From: UBA2030 sp049969475
GTDB lineage: Bacteria > Bacteroidota > Bacteroidia > Bacteroidales > TTA-H9
Assembly: GCA_049969475.1 (NCBI GenBank)
Contig: JBMFOU010000001.1
Location: 186,001 to 250,000, forward strand
Direction of reading: 5' to 3'
DNA: 64,000 nt
The notes under the pieces were generated by a model. That model saw only the letters and a list, made by a program, of their open reading frames with translations, did not search any database and was not told the origin of the DNA. The position numbers and the translations under genes are program-made. Shown piece by piece: positions 42,773 through 51,351 of the stretch (position 1 is its first letter; each line of letters starts with the position of its first letter).

Positions 42773-44677
42773 ATGAAAAAGATATTCAGATATTTAGGGA
42801 TTATGGTGGTGGCTCCATTGCTCCAAAGCTGTTCCACTACCTATATGGCAGCTACACCTTACGATGAGGTGTACGATACGCGGCCTGCGTATGCTCAAAC
42901 AGGGGTTCAGGTTGCACCCAACCAGCAAAACCAACAGGCCATTGCTTCGCGACCCTCTGATAATTATGCGCAGCAATCGCAGGGACAGCCTGACTACAGG
43001 GATTACTCGGCTGCCCAGCAGCAGTATTCTGACCAAAGTCAACAAGGGCAGAGCCAGGAAGTCATTTCCCAGCCCGACCGTCAGGTTAGTTATTACGATG
43101 AGGATAATTTTAATTACGACGATTACTACGATTATTCCTACTCGGTGCGTATCAAGCGCTTCCACCGGCCGGTATATGGGTTCGGCTACTACGACGATTA
43201 TTACACCAATTTATACTGGTATACTTACGACCCCTGGGTTTGGGGTACCAGCGTTTATCTTGGTTACGATCCATGGTGGTGGGACTGGTATGGTGGCCCC
43301 TATTTCAGCCTTGGATTTAATTGGGGCTGGGGAAGCATAGGATGGCACTGGGGATATCCTTTCAGCGGTTGGTACTACTACCCGCACTTCTTCTATCGTT
43401 ATCCCTGGTATCCCTGGTATACCGGGTGGGGCTATTGGGCCGGCTATAACCACGGCTGGTGGGATGGTTATTGGTTCGGTAGTTATTATAATCCTTTAGA
43501 TCCTAATTCTTACTATTATGGACCTCGTATCTCGCGTAATGAGACCAGCGGTGCCCACAGAGGCGGAGGAAGCTCCGTTGGAAATTACGGTACCGGCGGG
43601 CTTGATCAGCGAAGAATTTCTTCGAGCGACAATAATGCTATTCCTAATATCTCGACCGGTGTGACCACCGGTTCGGCTGGCACTCCGCAGGAAAGCCTGA
43701 CCCAGCGCCGGATTAATGCCTCGGGAGTTAATAATTCGACTTCCTCGTCCACCCAAACTGGAAACGAAATAAGCACTAATTCAAGAGTAAAATCTGAAAA
43801 TGCTTCTACTCAGGCTGTGACCGCTCCAGCCGTAAATGATGCCGGGAGCAATCGCAGGATAACCTCGGGAAATGCCAATGTATCGGCCCCTGCTGCACAA
43901 GCTTCAGAGGGTAACACAGCAAATCCCCGGGTCAATGCTTCCCGTAACGACGCTGTTTCATCCAGGCCAGTGGAGCAGTCGGAGGCTGGCCGGCAGAATG
44001 TTCAGGGCCGTGTTACCAATATTGGAGGAGAACAGGTGCGTATAGGTAATGAAAACCGCATACAAGAATCGCCTGCCTCAGGCTACACTCCCCAGGATGA
44101 CCCGCGGGTTCGGCAGGCTCAGGAGAGATACTCCCGGCCGCGTACAGAGGAAGTTCCAGCCCAGCGATACGACTACAACCGTTATCGCAGGGAAGCTCCT
44201 CAGGTGAATCGGGAAGAGCTGGCCAGACCACGTACAGAAACTCCCAATGAGGAAGGTAAGGTGAGAAATTATACCCCGCCCACCTACAATCAACCCAAAC
44301 GGAGTGATGTTTACACATCTCCCCGCACCTATGGTGCACCCAATCGTACCCCGCAACCGCAATCGGATAATGAGGGCTCGCGGTATAATACTCCACAAAA
44401 CTATCAGCAGCCTTCCCGGCAGTACAATGCTCCTGCTACACCCCAGCGTCAATATAATACACCCTCGAATCAGGAAAATAGAAGGTCTTACACTCCTCCG
44501 GTGCAGCCCCAGCCGCAGCCCAGAAGGGAGAGTTCGGGTAGCAGCGAATATCGTTCTACTCCCTCCCGCTCTTACGAGTCTCGCTCGTATATACCATCTT
44601 ACAGCGCTCCTTCGAGAAGTTCGGGAAGTTTCAACTCTTCGGGTTCTGGAAGTAGTTCATCGGGGCGCCGGCGCTAG
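42773..44677 (+). CDS. Tyr/Trp/Gly-rich and Gln/Pro/Ser-rich lipoprotein, unknown function
   Basis: A 634-residue low-complexity protein. It begins with a lipoprotein signal (lipobox LQSC, cysteine near residue 18). Residues about 30-115 are Gln/Tyr/Asp-rich; about 115-245 are extremely rich in Tyr, Trp and Gly (for example WYTYDPWVWGTSVYLGYDPW); from about 255 to the end it is a Ser/Asn/Arg/Pro/Gln-rich disordered tail. The aromatic block resembles vitelline-membrane-like or Tyr-rich structural regions seen in Bacteroidota envelope proteins. Start chosen at ATG 42773 after an AAGGAGG Shine-Dalgarno; an earlier in-frame ATG at 42683 overlaps the promoter box and lacks a signal. Confidence 0.7.
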   Translation: MKKIFRYLGIMVVAPLLQSCSTTYMAATPYDEVYDTRPAYAQTGVQVAPNQQNQQAIASRPSDNYAQQSQGQPDYRDYSAAQQQYSDQSQQGQSQEVISQPDRQVSYYDEDNFNYDDYYDYSYSVRIKRFHRPVYGFGYYDDYYTNLYWYTYDPWVWGTSVYLGYDPWWWDWYGGPYFSLGFNWGWGSIGWHWGYPFSGWYYYPHFFYRYPWYPWYTGWGYWAGYNHGWWDGYWFGSYYNPLDPNSYYYGPRISRNETSGAHRGGGSSVGNYGTGGLDQRRISSSDNNAIPNISTGVTTGSAGTPQESLTQRRINASGVNNSTSSSTQTGNEISTNSRVKSENASTQAVTAPAVNDAGSNRRITSGNANVSAPAAQASEGNTANPRVNASRNDAVSSRPVEQSEAGRQNVQGRVTNIGGEQVRIGNENRIQESPASGYTPQDDPRVRQAQERYSRPRTEEVPAQRYDYNRYRREAPQVNREELARPRTETPNEEGKVRNYTPPTYNQPKRSDVYTSPRTYGAPNRTPQPQSDNEGSRYNTPQNYQQPSRQYNAPATPQRQYNTPSNQENRRSYTPPVQPQPQPRRESSGSSEYRSTPSRSYESRSYIPSYSAPSRSSGSFNSSGSGSSSSGRRR

Positions 44678-44696
44678 CCTTAAATTTTTCACGGTC

Positions 44697-44716
44697 TTTT
44701 AATTAATGAATTAAAA
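44697..44716. repeat. AT-only inverted repeat
   Basis: TTTTAATT and AATTAAAA flank a four-base loop, 20 bases after the lipoprotein stop codon. It could weakly terminate or protect the 3' end; no T-run follows. Confidence 0.4.
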
Positions 44717-44779
44717 ATTGGAGCCGCCCGAGCATCCTCACGGGCACTCCTTATAAATAAACCTCAAAAATTTGAGCAT

Positions 44780-46231
44780 ATGATGAAAAAGTTCATTTTC
44801 TTTTTAGGTATATTTCTTTTCGTTGTGGTTTTAACTAAAGCCCAAAATGCTACGGATGCCCTCAGATATTCAACGGTTAACTATTTCGGATCAGCTCGTT
44901 TTACGGCCATGGGCGGTGCTTTCGGAGCAGTGGGAGCCGACTTCTCCTCTCTTAGCACTAACCCCGCAGGACTTGGCCTTTACAAGACCTCCGAAGTAGT
45001 CTTTTCTCCCTTCGTTTATAATACTACAACCAAGTCTTCCTATTTCGGAACGCGCTCATCTGACGATAAGTACAATTTTGCCTTCACCAACATGGGTGGA
45101 GTGCTATCGGCCGAATATCCCAACCGTTTGGACCAGCCCGGCTGGCGTAATGTCCAATTTGGATTCGGAATGAACCGGTTACTTGATTTCAACAACAGGG
45201 TGCTTATGGAAGGTTTTAATGATCAGAACTCTCTGCTCACCGGTTATATCGAATACGCCAACCAGTATGGTGTTCAGCGCAATTCCCCGGAGGAGCTGGC
45301 TGAAAACGCCAATCTGATTTTTTATGATGAAACCACTAAGCGCTATTACTGCGACATGCCCAATGGTGGCATTTTGCAGCGTAAGGCCATCAGCACCGAA
45401 GGCTCGATGAATGAGCTGGTGCTCTCGGCCGCTGCTAACTACTCCGATAAACTTTATCTTGGTGTAACCTTTGGTTTTCCTTATTTTCGGTATTATGAAG
45501 AGTCGGTTTACACAGAATCGGATGTAGAAAACCGGAATGAGTATTTCCGTTCTTTTACATTGCGTCAGCAACTTGAGACCACAGGAACCGGGTTTAACCT
45601 TAAGGCCGGACTCATTGCTCGGCCCGTAGAATGGTTGAGAATAGGTGTCGCTTATCATTCCCCTACTTTCTTTACCAATATGCATGATACCTGGAGCAGC
45701 CAGATCGACTCCTATTTCGATAAGGAGGTGGAAAACAAATCGGTCACTTCTCGCCTTGGGGAATACGATTACGAACTCACCGTGCCTTCCAAGGTTATCG
45801 GTAGTGCAGCTTTTTTTATCGGGAAGATGGGTCTCATCAGCGCCGACTATCAGTTTGTAGATTACCGTAACGCCAAGATGCGTCCCACGGCTGATTTTAT
45901 CGATGTCAACAATACGATTGAAAATAGTTTTTCTACCCAGAACATCATTCGTTTAGGCACGGAATGGCGCTTTGGCCCATTCAGCACCCGTGCCGGGTAT
46001 TCCTTGGCCGAAAGTCCCTATGCAAATAACATTAATGATGGTGAACGCAAGACCTGGTCGCTAGGGGTAGGCTACCGCGAAAGCAATTTCTACCTCGACT
46101 TTGCTTATGCTCGCACCACCAGTAGTGAAAAATATTTTTTATACGACCCTATGAATGGAACACCACAGCCGGCTTCAACTCTCAATTTTACGGGTAACAC
46201 GGCTGTGATGACACTTGGCTTCAAGTTTTAA
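44780..46231 (+). CDS. FadL/OMPP1-like outer-membrane transport protein
   Basis: A 483-residue outer-membrane barrel. The signal peptide (about 1-22, ending TKAQ) is followed by the N-terminal hatch-like segment typical of the FadL/TodX group in Bacteroidota (GSARFTAMGGAFGAVGADFS, STNPAGLGLY), then many amphipathic strands and a terminal phenylalanine (LGFKF). FadL proteins move hydrophobic compounds across the outer membrane; the substrate here is unknown. A CTCAAA/TTTGAG inverted repeat (44763-44776) sits at the ribosome-binding position. It has a terminator 26 bases downstream. Confidence 0.8.
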   Translation: MMKKFIFFLGIFLFVVVLTKAQNATDALRYSTVNYFGSARFTAMGGAFGAVGADFSSLSTNPAGLGLYKTSEVVFSPFVYNTTTKSSYFGTRSSDDKYNFAFTNMGGVLSAEYPNRLDQPGWRNVQFGFGMNRLLDFNNRVLMEGFNDQNSLLTGYIEYANQYGVQRNSPEELAENANLIFYDETTKRYYCDMPNGGILQRKAISTEGSMNELVLSAAANYSDKLYLGVTFGFPYFRYYEESVYTESDVENRNEYFRSFTLRQQLETTGTGFNLKAGLIARPVEWLRIGVAYHSPTFFTNMHDTWSSQIDSYFDKEVENKSVTSRLGEYDYELTVPSKVIGSAAFFIGKMGLISADYQFVDYRNAKMRPTADFIDVNNTIENSFSTQNIIRLGTEWRFGPFSTRAGYSLAESPYANNINDGERKTWSLGVGYRESNFYLDFAYARTTSSEKYFLYDPMNGTPQPASTLNFTGNTAVMTLGFKF

Positions 46232-46256
46232 TGTGGTTTTGGTTAATACAAAATGT

Positions 46257-46300
46257 AAGCCGCCACTCGGTTGCGAGGGCGGCTTCTTTCATTAATTTTT
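46257..46300 (+). terminator. Terminator between FadL-like gene and ridA
   Basis: AAGCCGCC (46257-46264) pairs with GGCGGCTT (46278-46285), followed by a T-rich stretch. The two flanking genes converge here, so the stem may serve both strands. Confidence 0.7.
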
Positions 46301-46322
46301 TCAGGCTAATAGGCTTGAAGCT

Positions 46323-46700
46323 TCAACGGGCAGCGATGCATTCAATTTCGATAAGTGCGCCCAGGGGAAGCTTTACTACGCCATAAGCCGCGCGAGCCGG
46401 CTGGTTTTGTGTAAAGTAGCGGGCATACACCTCATTCATGGCAGAGAAATTATCCATATCGCTCAATAAACAGGTGCATTTGACTACATCTTCGTAGCCC
46501 AGTCCGGCAGCCTCGAGAATGGCCCCGATGTTGCGCAATACTTGTTCGGTTTGCTCACGAATACCTCCCTCTACTACCTTTCCTGTAGCTGGGTCGATAG
46601 GTACCTGCCCGGAGATGAATAAAAAACCGTTGGCTTCGTTGGCCTGACTGTAAGGGCCGATGGCTCTAGGCGCTTTGTCAGTAGCAATGATTCTTTTCAT
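46323..46700 (-). CDS. ridA: RidA-family enamine/imine deaminase
   Basis: RidA proteins hydrolyse reactive enamines such as 2-aminoacrylate made by PLP enzymes. The 125-residue protein has the family features: AIGPYSQAN near the N-terminus, FISGQVPIDPATG, the EQVLRNIGAILEAAG helix, and the C-terminal NQPARAAYGVVKLPLGALIEIECIA region (split over 98-123) with the substrate-binding arginine and glutamate. It lies 40 bases after pabC on the same strand, which fits a role in clearing reactive intermediates of that PLP enzyme. Confidence 0.95.
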   Translation of the reverse strand: MKRIIATDKAPRAIGPYSQANEANGFLFISGQVPIDPATGKVVEGGIREQTEQVLRNIGAILEAAGLGYEDVVKCTCLLSDMDNFSAMNEVYARYFTQNQPARAAYGVVKLPLGALIEIECIAAR

Positions 46701-46740
46701 GTTTTATTTGTTTTGTGGCATGGCCTCAAAGGTAACCAAT

Positions 46741-47340
46741 TCAGCGGATAATGCCTGAAATGGGGACCGGATCGAAAGGAAAGGCTATGCGAAGGGCATT
46801 TACAAGCCAGAATGCATCAAAGGTTGGAATATGCTCCGGTTTTATTTCTTTGGCAATCACCCTGCCTTCGTCAAGCAGACGCCTTAGGGCTGTTCCCATG
46901 AGTAGGGGTGGATCCGGGGTAAAAAGTTTATTCCCTTTCAGGAAGACAATGTTGGCAAATGTGGTATCGCTAATCTTACCATTTTTCACCAATAATACAT
47001 CGTCGGCTTCTCCCCTTTTTTTGTGGAGTTTATCCAATTCTGTCCGGTCGGCGTATTTATGGGAATAATCTATATCTGTTGGAATGAGTTTTAATAAACG
47101 AATAGGCTTGTATGAATATGGAAACACTTCGCTGTGAAAGCCATCTGGGCCGTAGATAATTCTCCACCGGTAAACGGCCTGGGTTAATTCCACATTCAGG
47201 GTGGCCCATAATTTTTCAGGGTCGGGTGGTTGATACCCAGGAAATAGTTTTGCTGCCGAATCCTTCATTCGTCGGAGGTGATATTCGGGGTGTAAGACTT
47301 TCTCATCCTTGATGCATAAGGTTTCAAGTAATAGGCACAT
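46741..47340 (-). CDS. pabC: Class IV aminotransferase, probable aminodeoxychorismate lyase
   Basis: PabC releases pyruvate from 4-amino-4-deoxychorismate to give p-aminobenzoate for folate. The 199-residue PLP protein is short for class IV (usually 260-290) because the N-terminal part is reduced. Seen: LETLCIKDEKVLHPEYHLRR at the N-terminus, DYSHKYADR with the probable PLP lysine, ADDVLLVKNGKISDTTFANI and TPDPPLLMGTALRRLLDEG. Its start overlaps the pabB stop by 17 bases, so the pair is translationally coupled; that context supports the lyase role. ridA follows. Confidence 0.82.
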   Translation of the reverse strand: MCLLLETLCIKDEKVLHPEYHLRRMKDSAAKLFPGYQPPDPEKLWATLNVELTQAVYRWRIIYGPDGFHSEVFPYSYKPIRLLKLIPTDIDYSHKYADRTELDKLHKKRGEADDVLLVKNGKISDTTFANIVFLKGNKLFTPDPPLLMGTALRRLLDEGRVIAKEIKPEHIPTFDAFWLVNALRIAFPFDPVPISGIIR

Positions 47341-48310
47341 ATACTTTCTGGATTAGTTCCTGATATTCTTTCCAGGGATCGGAGCGAAAGGTGAGCCCTC
47401 CACCGCTTTTGAATACTAATCCCTCTGGATTTTCTTCTATAAATCTTATCATTACAGCACTCTCGATACTTTCTCCGTCGAATATGCCAAAAACACCGGT
47501 GTAAAATCCTCTATTGTATCCCTCGGTTTCCAATAGAATTTCCACTGTTTTTTTCTTGGGCGCTCCACTGATGCTTCCGGCAGGCAACAGTCGCAAAAAC
47601 CAGTCGCCCAGCGTTTCCTTCCAGGTGTCTGGTAACTTTCCTTCAATTTCGCTACTGGCTTGTAATAATTCTCCCCTATGGGTTCTAATCCGGTCAAGGT
47701 ACATAAACCGTTTAACCCTGACCTCATGAGCTACCATGCTCAAATCGTTTCGGATGAGGTCAACGATCGTAAAGTGTTCTGCCCGTTCTTTGGGATGGTT
47801 GAGTAGAGTTTCTCCTGACCGGTCTTCACTGGCATCGATAGTACCCTTCATGGGATAGGAGTAAATGCGGCCTTCTTTCACCCTCACAAAAATTTCGGGA
47901 CTGAACACCGTAAAATGATTTTTTACCCATAATCGGAATGGAGCCTGGCTTCGGAGAAAAATTTCCCGGGTTGAAAGGGAAGAGTATATAGATGTAGGTT
48001 GGGTGAGGTTGATGAGATACGTGTCGCCCCTGCGTATATGGTACATGATTTTCTCGAAGCGCTTAAGGTAAGTTTCATAACCCAATGGAAAGGCTTCGAA
48101 TTGGAAGGGTTCTTCCGTTGAACAGCTTTCTGCGTTTGTCTTTTCTCCCACCTGATACATCACTTGAGCCGGGTCGATGTCGGCGAGGGGAATACAAAGG
48201 TTTTTATCTTTTAGGAAATTGATAATGAAGAGGAACGGGCGTCCCTGGCGGGCGTTTATATTCATCCTATGACGGAGTTCCTCTTCGTCCAGAAAGGGTA
48301 GAGGCTTCAT
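47324..48310 (-). CDS. pabB: Aminodeoxychorismate synthase component I
   Basis: PabB uses ammonia from PabA to aminate chorismate. The 328-residue chorismate-binding protein is the short Bacteroidota form without the N-terminal domain. Seen: YSYPMKGTIDAS (the PIKGT-type motif with the lysine that marks aminodeoxychorismate rather than anthranilate synthases), DLIRNDLSMVAHEV, LLPAGSISGAPKKKT and YTGVFGIFDG. It faces pabA divergently with 48 bases between start codons and overlaps pabC by 17 bases. A minus-strand -7 box ends only four bases before its ATG. Confidence 0.93.
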   Translation of the reverse strand: MKPLPFLDEEELRHRMNINARQGRPFLFIINFLKDKNLCIPLADIDPAQVMYQVGEKTNAESCSTEEPFQFEAFPLGYETYLKRFEKIMYHIRRGDTYLINLTQPTSIYSSLSTREIFLRSQAPFRLWVKNHFTVFSPEIFVRVKEGRIYSYPMKGTIDASEDRSGETLLNHPKERAEHFTIVDLIRNDLSMVAHEVRVKRFMYLDRIRTHRGELLQASSEIEGKLPDTWKETLGDWFLRLLPAGSISGAPKKKTVEILLETEGYNRGFYTGVFGIFDGESIESAVMIRFIEENPEGLVFKSGGGLTFRSDPWKEYQELIQKVYVPIT

Positions 48311-48314
48311 GGGG

Positions 48315-48348
48315 CAAATTTAGGGAATCGCAGGCAGTTGTATTTTTG
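48315..48348. promoter_or_regulatory. Divergent pabB/pabA promoters, probably leaderless or nearly so
   Basis: The minus strand reads TAAATTTG (48322-48315), four bases before the pabB ATG; the plus strand reads TATTTTTG (48341-48348), ten bases before the pabA ATG at 48359. Both match TAnnTTTG. With a start site 4-8 bases after the box, both mRNAs would begin at or within a few bases of the start codon. Confidence 0.5.
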
Positions 48349-48358
48349 CCTTTCTATT

Positions 48359-48919
48359 ATGCGACTGGCCTTGATTGATAATTACGACTCGTTTACATGG
48401 AACCTGGTAGAGATTCTTCGCCAGGAGTGTCCCTATGCATGGGAGCTTTTACCTAATAGAGGTTTGAATGCTTCGGAACTCATGGGCTACGATAAAATTA
48501 TTATTTCTCCGGGGCCAGGCTTGCCCGAAGAATGGCATCTACCGGTGTTGATCCTTGAGTTAGCTGCACATGCAGATATTTTGGGCATCTGTTTGGGGCA
48601 CCAGGCTCTGGCCCTGGCTCTTGGTGCCCGCCTCAAGCAGGCCGGTGTATACCATGGAATACAATCTCGGGTATTTATCACCGACCCTGACGAAAGATTG
48701 TTTCAGGGCCTGCAGACTCCTGTGCTTGTGGGTAGATACCATTCATGGGTAGTAGACGAAAACACACTTCCTGATGATTTGCTGGTTACCTCCCGCAGTG
48801 AGGATGGGTTAGTTATGGGCCTGAGGCATAGACGTCTACCCTTGCGCGGTTTACAGTTTCATCCGGAATCGTATATGACGCCTCAGGGTGCACATATGCT
48901 GAGAAACTGGCTCCTCTGA
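48359..48919 (+). CDS. pabA: Aminodeoxychorismate synthase component II (glutamine amidotransferase)
   Basis: PabA hydrolyses glutamine to supply ammonia to PabB. The 186-residue class I amidotransferase shows DNYDSFTWNLVEIL at the N-terminus, the oxyanion segment SPGPGLPEE, the nucleophile C78 in GICLGHQALALALG, and the histidine-glutamate pair in LQFHPESYMT. Such subunits can serve both anthranilate and aminodeoxychorismate synthases; pairing with pabB and pabC and no trp genes nearby points to folate. The ATG at 48359 is used; an upstream TTG (48338) overlaps the promoter box. Confidence 0.92.
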   Translation: MRLALIDNYDSFTWNLVEILRQECPYAWELLPNRGLNASELMGYDKIIISPGPGLPEEWHLPVLILELAAHADILGICLGHQALALALGARLKQAGVYHGIQSRVFITDPDERLFQGLQTPVLVGRYHSWVVDENTLPDDLLVTSRSEDGLVMGLRHRRLPLRGLQFHPESYMTPQGAHMLRNWLL

Positions 48920-49195
48920 ATTCCGACATTTTAACAATCTGTTCTATTTCTTTTCAATTTTCTGGAATTTGAGTTAATACCCTGTGAAGGACGATAGTTA
49001 AGCTCGAATGGAATGGAATAATAAACCCTACGTGAACCTCTGTGATCTTCGTGGTAAAAAATGTTTGGTTTCTGTCATTATGGTCTGTTTGTACTTGGGA
49101 ACAAATTTTGGTATCATTTTGTGCTCTTATCTTATAATGTTTTTGTATCAATTTAAGTATTTGATATTTAATGTTTAATATAAAATCATCGTCTT
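48920..49195. other. Intergenic region pabA-fhs (276 bp)
   Basis: AT-rich region with no supported gene and no recognised riboswitch. It contains the triplicated 9-bp phrase at 49028-49054. No full TAnnTTTG box was found close to the fhs start. Confidence 0.5.
49028..49054. repeat. Three tandem degenerate 9-bp units
   Basis: CTACGTGAA, CCTCTGTGA and TCTTCGTGG lie end to end, each with a [CT]GTG[AG] core. The phrase resembles CCTCTGTGATCTCTGTGG-like strings that I recall from intergenic DNA of many environmental bacteria; that comparison is from memory. Only one copy is in the window. Confidence 0.5.
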
Positions 49196-50862
49196 ATGAA
49201 AACTGACATAGAAATTGCTCGTGAGGTAAGGATGAAGCCCATTGCTGAGGTTGCCGGACAGTTGGGCATTGATCCGGAGGATTTGATACTTTATGGAAAA
49301 TACAAGGCCAAGGTGCCGTTGCATTACATCGATTCGGAAAAATATCGTAAGAGTCGGCTGGTATTGGTTTCTGCCATTACGCCTACCCCGGCCGGAGAAG
49401 GAAAGACTACGGTATCTATTGGTTTAGCCCAGGGATTGAATCGTTTGGGGCGGAAGACCACGGTAGTATTAAGAGAGCCTTCGCTAGGACCGGTTTTTGG
49501 TATGAAAGGAGGGGCCACTGGCGGAGGTTTCTCGCAGGTGCTACCCATGGAGGATATCAATCTTCATTTTACGGGCGATTTTAATGCAGTGGAGAAAGCT
49601 CACAATCTGTTGGCAGCCCTCATCGACAATAATATCCAGAGTAAGAAGCGTTCGTTGGGTATCGATCCGCGCACGGTGAAATGGAAGCGGGTTATTGACA
49701 TGAACGACCGTTCCCTGCGGCGCATCATTGTTGGGTTGGGCGGTACGGCTAACGGAATTCCGCGCGAAACGGGCTTTGATATTACTGCTGCCTCTGAGGT
49801 GATGGCCATTCTCTGCCTGGCTGAGAATATTGAGGATTTAAAACGCCGTCTGGGGAATATTTTTGTGGGTTATACCTACGACAAAAAGCCAGTTTATGCG
49901 CGCGACCTGAAAGCAGAGGGGGCCATGGCCGCCCTGCTGCGCGATGCCATTATGCCCAATCTGGTTCAAACCCTTGAAGGTACTCCGGCTATCATTCACG
50001 GAGGCCCATTTGCAAATATTGCTCAGGGGACTAACTCTGTTCTTGCTACGAAAATGGGTTTATCGCTCAGCGAGTTTGTGGTAACTGAGGCTGGTTTTGG
50101 TTTCGATTTGGGGGCTGAAAAGTTCATTGATATTAAATGTCAGTCAGCTGGTTTAGAACCCAGTGCGGCAGTCTTGGTAGCAACCGTCAGGGCATTGAAA
50201 TATCATGGCGGTAAGCCTCTTACAGAAATTAATAAACCAGATGTAGAAGCCTTAAAAAAAGGAATCGGTAACTTGCAGAAGCATATCGAGAACATGCGCC
50301 ATTTTGGAGTTTGTCCTGTAGTAGCCATCAATCGTTTTTCGGCTGATACGGAAGAAGAGATAGACTATATTCGTAAGGTTTGTCAGGAAATCAAGGTTCC
50401 GGTGGCTGTGGCCGATGTCTGGGCTAAGGGAGGAGAAGGAGCTCTTGAATTGGCTAGCCTGGTTGAAAAAATCGCTTTGGAAGCTCCCTGTAAACCACAT
50501 CCTCTCTATGATTGGAACTGGACACCTGAAGCCAAGATTGAGACCATTGCCAAAAAACTCTATGGTGCAGAAGCAATAGATTATACGGCTCAGGCTAAAG
50601 AGGATTTAAAGAGGGTATACGCTTTGGGCCTCGATAAATTGCCCATATGTATGGCGAAAACTCAGAAATCCCTCTCGGATAATCCTGAGTTACTCGGCCG
50701 TCCCAAGGATTTCATAGTAACTGTCAGGGAGATTGAGGTGGCATCTGGCGCCGGATTTATCATCCCCATCACCGGTCAGATTATGCGCATGCCTGGATTA
50801 CCCGACGAGCCCGCTGCAGAACGAATTGATGTTGACAGCGAAGGTAGAATTCACGGACTTTT
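49196..50862 (+). CDS. fhs: Formate--tetrahydrofolate ligase (3' end in assembly gap)
   Basis: Fhs joins formate to tetrahydrofolate with ATP, giving 10-formyl-THF. Visible residues number 556, ending ...RIHGL plus one Phe/Leu codon (TTN) at the gap. Family members are usually about 555-560 residues and end in a similar GLF, so probably only the stop codon is missing. Seen: the P-loop PTPAGEGKTT (63-72), PSLGPVFGMKGGATGGG, the QTLEGTPAIIHGGPFANIAQG region (split over 260-280) and ITGQIMRMPGLP. No strong promoter was found. A continuous frame across the Ns to 51259 is an artefact. Confidence 0.95.
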
Positions 50863-50962
50863 NNNNNNNNNNNNNNNNNNNNNNNNNNNNNNNNNNNNNN
50901 NNNNNNNNNNNNNNNNNNNNNNNNNNNNNNNNNNNNNNNNNNNNNNNNNNNNNNNNNNNNNN
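50863..50962. other. Assembly gap (100 N)
   Basis: Exactly 100 unknown bases, the conventional length for a scaffold join of unknown size. The 3' ends of fhs (+) and the small exporter gene (-) both run into it, so at least about 70 coding bases are hidden and the true gap length is uncertain. Confidence 0.98.
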
Positions 50963-51216
50963 GCTGGTTCCCTGAAAAAGATAATTCCCAGTATTACCGT
51001 CCCTGCAGCCCCTATACCGGTCCATACTGCATATGCCGTGCCTATGGGGATGGTTCGGGTGGCCTTTACCAATAAAATCATACTGACCGTGAGAGCTGCT
51101 AAAAAGGCGATATACCAGAACATTTTTTCGTTCCCTGTTGCCTCTCTGGCCTTTCCCAGGCAAAAGGCAAAGGTTGTTTCAAACAAGCCGGCGCAAATGA
51201 GAAGAATCCATTGCAT
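50963..51216 (-). CDS. SMR-family guanidinium exporter (Gdx/SugE type), C-terminus in gap
   Basis: A partial small multidrug resistance protein: 84 full codons plus part of another are visible of about 105. Three and a bit membrane helices are present, with the essential glutamate in the first helix (CAGLFETTFAF) and the diagnostic GTAYAVWTGIGAAGTVILG of the SugE/Gdx branch, which exports guanidinium. It ends FFREPA at the gap, matching the GESANP region. The upstream leader (51217-51351) shows no recognisable guanidine riboswitch. A -7 box TATTTTTG lies at 51296-51289 on the minus strand. Confidence 0.85.
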
Positions 51217-51287
51217 GAGTTATAAGGTTTTTATAAACTGCTGTATATCTGATTTGTAGAAAATATTTGCCGACCTCTATGAGATGG

Positions 51288-51323
51288 TCAAAAATAAAGG
51301 CATCCCATGCACGGGACGCCTTT
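51288..51323 (-). terminator. Terminator of coiled-coil lipoprotein gene
   Basis: AAAGGC-CCC (51296-51306) pairs with GGG-GCCTTT (51313-51323) with two internal mismatches; the minus strand continues with a T-rich tract. It overlaps the putative -7 box of the exporter gene. Confidence 0.6.
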
Positions 51324-51351
51324 GATAAAGAACTGACAAGAATTTGAATAG

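Noticed and set aside
49196..51259. A single open frame continuing from fhs through the Ns into the exporter region
   Set aside because: The Ns hide stop codons; the sequence after the gap encodes an SMR protein on the opposite strand.
51217..51351. Possible guanidine riboswitch before the Gdx/SugE gene
   Set aside because: I could not find the conserved core of any guanidine riboswitch class; only a small hairpin is present.
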